Shown here piece after piece: positions 60,144 to 64,000 of a stretch of DNA of 64,000 nucleotides. A program made the position numbers and the translations under genes. This DNA is from Rhodococcus oxybenzonivorans (GTDB lineage Bacteria > Actinomycetota > Actinomycetes > Mycobacteriales > Mycobacteriaceae), in NCBI RefSeq assembly GCF_003130705.1, contig NZ_CP021354.1, positions 372,001 through 436,000 of the forward strand. The letters are read 5' to 3'. How positions within the stretch are numbered: the first letter of the stretch is position 1; each line of letters opens with the position of its first letter. The notes under the pieces are model-generated. The model was given only the letters and a program-made list of their open reading frames with translations, was not told where the DNA came from and searched no databases.

Positions 60144-61702
60144 ATGTCCAAGACCGAATTCGGGATCCGCGCAGGGAGAACTGCCTGGACACGCAGAAGG
60201 CGGTACATCGCGGGACGTCCCGTTCGGCGCGGATGGACGTCGTCGGTGGCGCGCGTGTCGGCGCTCGGTATCGCCCCTCTCCTCGTGGTGGGCGCTGCCG
60301 GCATGGCGGTTCATCTCCGCTCGGCCGAGCCGGAGATTCGGGAGTCGGTCGCCTCGGACACTCCGTTCACGCTCTCCGGACACGGCAACGGGCACGGTCG
60401 CGGGATGGGCCAGTGGGGCGCCTACGGATACGCCAAAGACCAGGGATGGGCAGCCGAGCGCATCCTCGCCCACTACTACGGCGGAACCACCCTGGGCACG
60501 CTCGCGGACGCGCAGATCAGCGTGCGACTACAGGGCCGCGACGATCAGACACTCGACGTGTATTCCGCCGTCGGTGCGGTCGTGGCGGGCAAGCCCGTCG
60601 GGCCGGGTGAAGCCGTGCATCTCACGCCGACGGCGGGCGGTGGCGCCAACGTCGTCGTGACCCGGGGCTGCGCCGGGGAGGTGCTGTGGCAGGACGTCAC
60701 GGACCACCCGTGGGTGGACCCGGTCGATCTCGGGCCCGACCGTCCGCCGAACGAACACCTCACCTTCTGTGCCGGCGACACGCCGTACCGCGGTGCACTC
60801 GGTGTCGCGCTGGACGGCGCAGCCGTGCGCACGGTCAACGTCCTCGGCATGGAGGACTACCTGCTCGGGGTCGTGCCCGTCGAGGCGAAGGCCGAGTGGA
60901 CCGATACCGGCGGTGCGGAAGCCCTTCGGGCACAGGCGGTTGCCGCACGCTCGTACGCTGCCGCCGAGAGTCGTGAGGCCTACGCGCGGACCTGCGACAC
61001 TCAGAGTTGCCAGGTCTATGGCGGCTCCGCGGTGGAGGATCCTCGCACCACGGATGCCGTGCGTTCGACTCAGGGCATGATCCTCGTCAAGGACAACAAG
61101 GCCGTTGCCGCCGAATTTTCGTCGTCGACAGGCGGATTCACGGCCGGTGGCGAGTTTCCGGCTGTCGAGGACCAGGGCGACACCGCGTCGCCGCACCACG
61201 ATTGGGCGGTCACGCTGACGGCCGGCGATATCGCGACCGCGTTCGGTGTGGGCGAACTCCACACCTTCGAAGTGGTGACACGCAACAACTTCGGCGTCGA
61301 CGGGGGCCGGGTCACCGGCGTGAAGGTAGTCGGTTCCGCCGGTACCACGGAGGCGACGGGGGCGCAGGCGCGGGCCAAGCTGAAACTGAAGTCCGACTGG
61401 TTCACGGTCGGCGAGGGCGTCGGGATACCGGGAGAGCCGTCGGTGCCGGGCGAACCCGACCCGAGTCTCGCCGACGACGACACCGTCGGCACCAACCCGG
61501 GATCGCCGATCGCCGAGAAGTACAAGGAACTGGGCGGAGTGAACAGCACGCTCGGTGCACCGGTCGGTCCGGAGATGATGCTGCCGTCCGAGGCGGGCAA
61601 GTTTCGGATGTATCAGAACGGAACCATCATCTGGACGGAGAAGCTGGGTGCGCAGGTGATCGACGCGAGTGTGCTCCGGGACTGGATCCCGACCGGAGGC
61701 AG

Positions 61703-61706
<4 letters not shown>
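60144..61706 (+). CDS. SpoIID/LytB domain protein with LGFP repeat
   Basis: 520 aa. Basic N-terminus and signal/anchor helix (VSALGIAPLLVVGAAGMAV). The start of the mature part has SGHGNGHGRGMGQWGAYGYA, then the SpoIID core VNVLGMEDYLLGVVPVEA and ALRAQAVAARSYA, CQVYGG, and AEFSSSTGG. A C-terminal LGFP repeat follows (LGGVNSTLGAPVGPEMMLPSEAGKFRMYQNG). SpoIID proteins are lytic transglycosylases or amidase activators. ATG 60144 has GAGGAG eight bases upstream. Its TAG overlaps the TAG of the convergent glycosyltransferase in CTAG. Confidence 0.9.

Positions 61707-64000
<2,294 letters not shown>

Overview
The window is high-GC actinobacterial DNA and reads as a chromosomal segment of a Rhodococcus, most like the jostii/opacus group (inference from protein character; no search was run). 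The evidence is mycolic-acid-lineage genes throughout: glf, an LGFP-repeat peptidoglycan amidase, an EspG/PPE/PE trio, DUF4328, LppA-like and Rv1733c-like proteins, and many GTG starts. Much of 23.5-64 kb follows the order remembered for the M. tuberculosis Rv3846 to Rv3809c interval (sodA, DUF4328, glpQ1, bfrB, LCP protein, DUF2470 protein, pheA, phosphatase, metallopeptidase, septum-formation protein, serS, acyltransferase, HAD phosphatase, csp-like amidase, glf), with blocks inserted.

Layout. 1-2.5 kb: a minus-strand copper-associated set (CopD start, CopC, YcnI, a membrane protein, DUF6474). 2.6-4.9 kb: a RecB-like nuclease and a YoaK-type membrane protein. 5-13.8 kb: a cluster of probable type VII secretion (WXG100-type) proteins, including a 761-aa protein and a DUF1023 hydrolase, mixed with a methyltransferase and an SDR dehydrogenase. 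13.8-17.2 kb: a three-gene signalling operon (UBP zinc finger, cyclic-nucleotide-domain histidine kinase, response regulator fused to a thioredoxin-reductase-like flavoprotein). 17.3-18.3 kb: a GDT1-type metal exporter with a long structured leader. 19.0-20.6 kb: an IS element with degenerate terminal inverted repeats and a transposase broken by at least three frameshifts.

20.7-33.5 kb: Pip-like protein, amidase, superoxide dismutase, acyltransferase, msrA, an AraC regulator divergent from an NmrA/DUF1772 pair, an S49 peptidase, and a membrane glycosyltransferase with a frameshift. 33.6-34.0 kb is a non-coding region with a cluster of DnaA-box-like sequences. 34-41 kb: glpQ1, two tandem ferritins, an LCP ligase, a CPBP protease and a DUF2470 protein with an IdeR-like iron box. 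41-51.6 kb: pheA and neighbours, a lipase maturation factor, the PE-PPE-EspG trio, the septum-formation pair, serS, and a bfd-bacterioferritin pair preceded by two iron-box-like sites. 51.7-64 kb: MFS transporter, a metallo-beta-lactamase/Rieske fusion, an acyltransferase with a decayed tandem copy, HAD phosphatase, two divergent cell-wall proteins sharing a promoter region with a 13-bp inverted repeat, a glycosyltransferase and glf (cut off by the window end).

Main themes: cell envelope (glf, LCP, PGRP amidase, SpoIID protein, glycosyltransferases), iron storage and release (two ferritins, bacterioferritin, Bfd, iron boxes), and type VII secretion accessories without a visible secretion machine. 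The most notable non-coding signal is a three-copy intergenic element whose constant block supplies the TAG stop codon of the adjacent minus-strand gene while its variable stem keeps pairing through compensatory changes.
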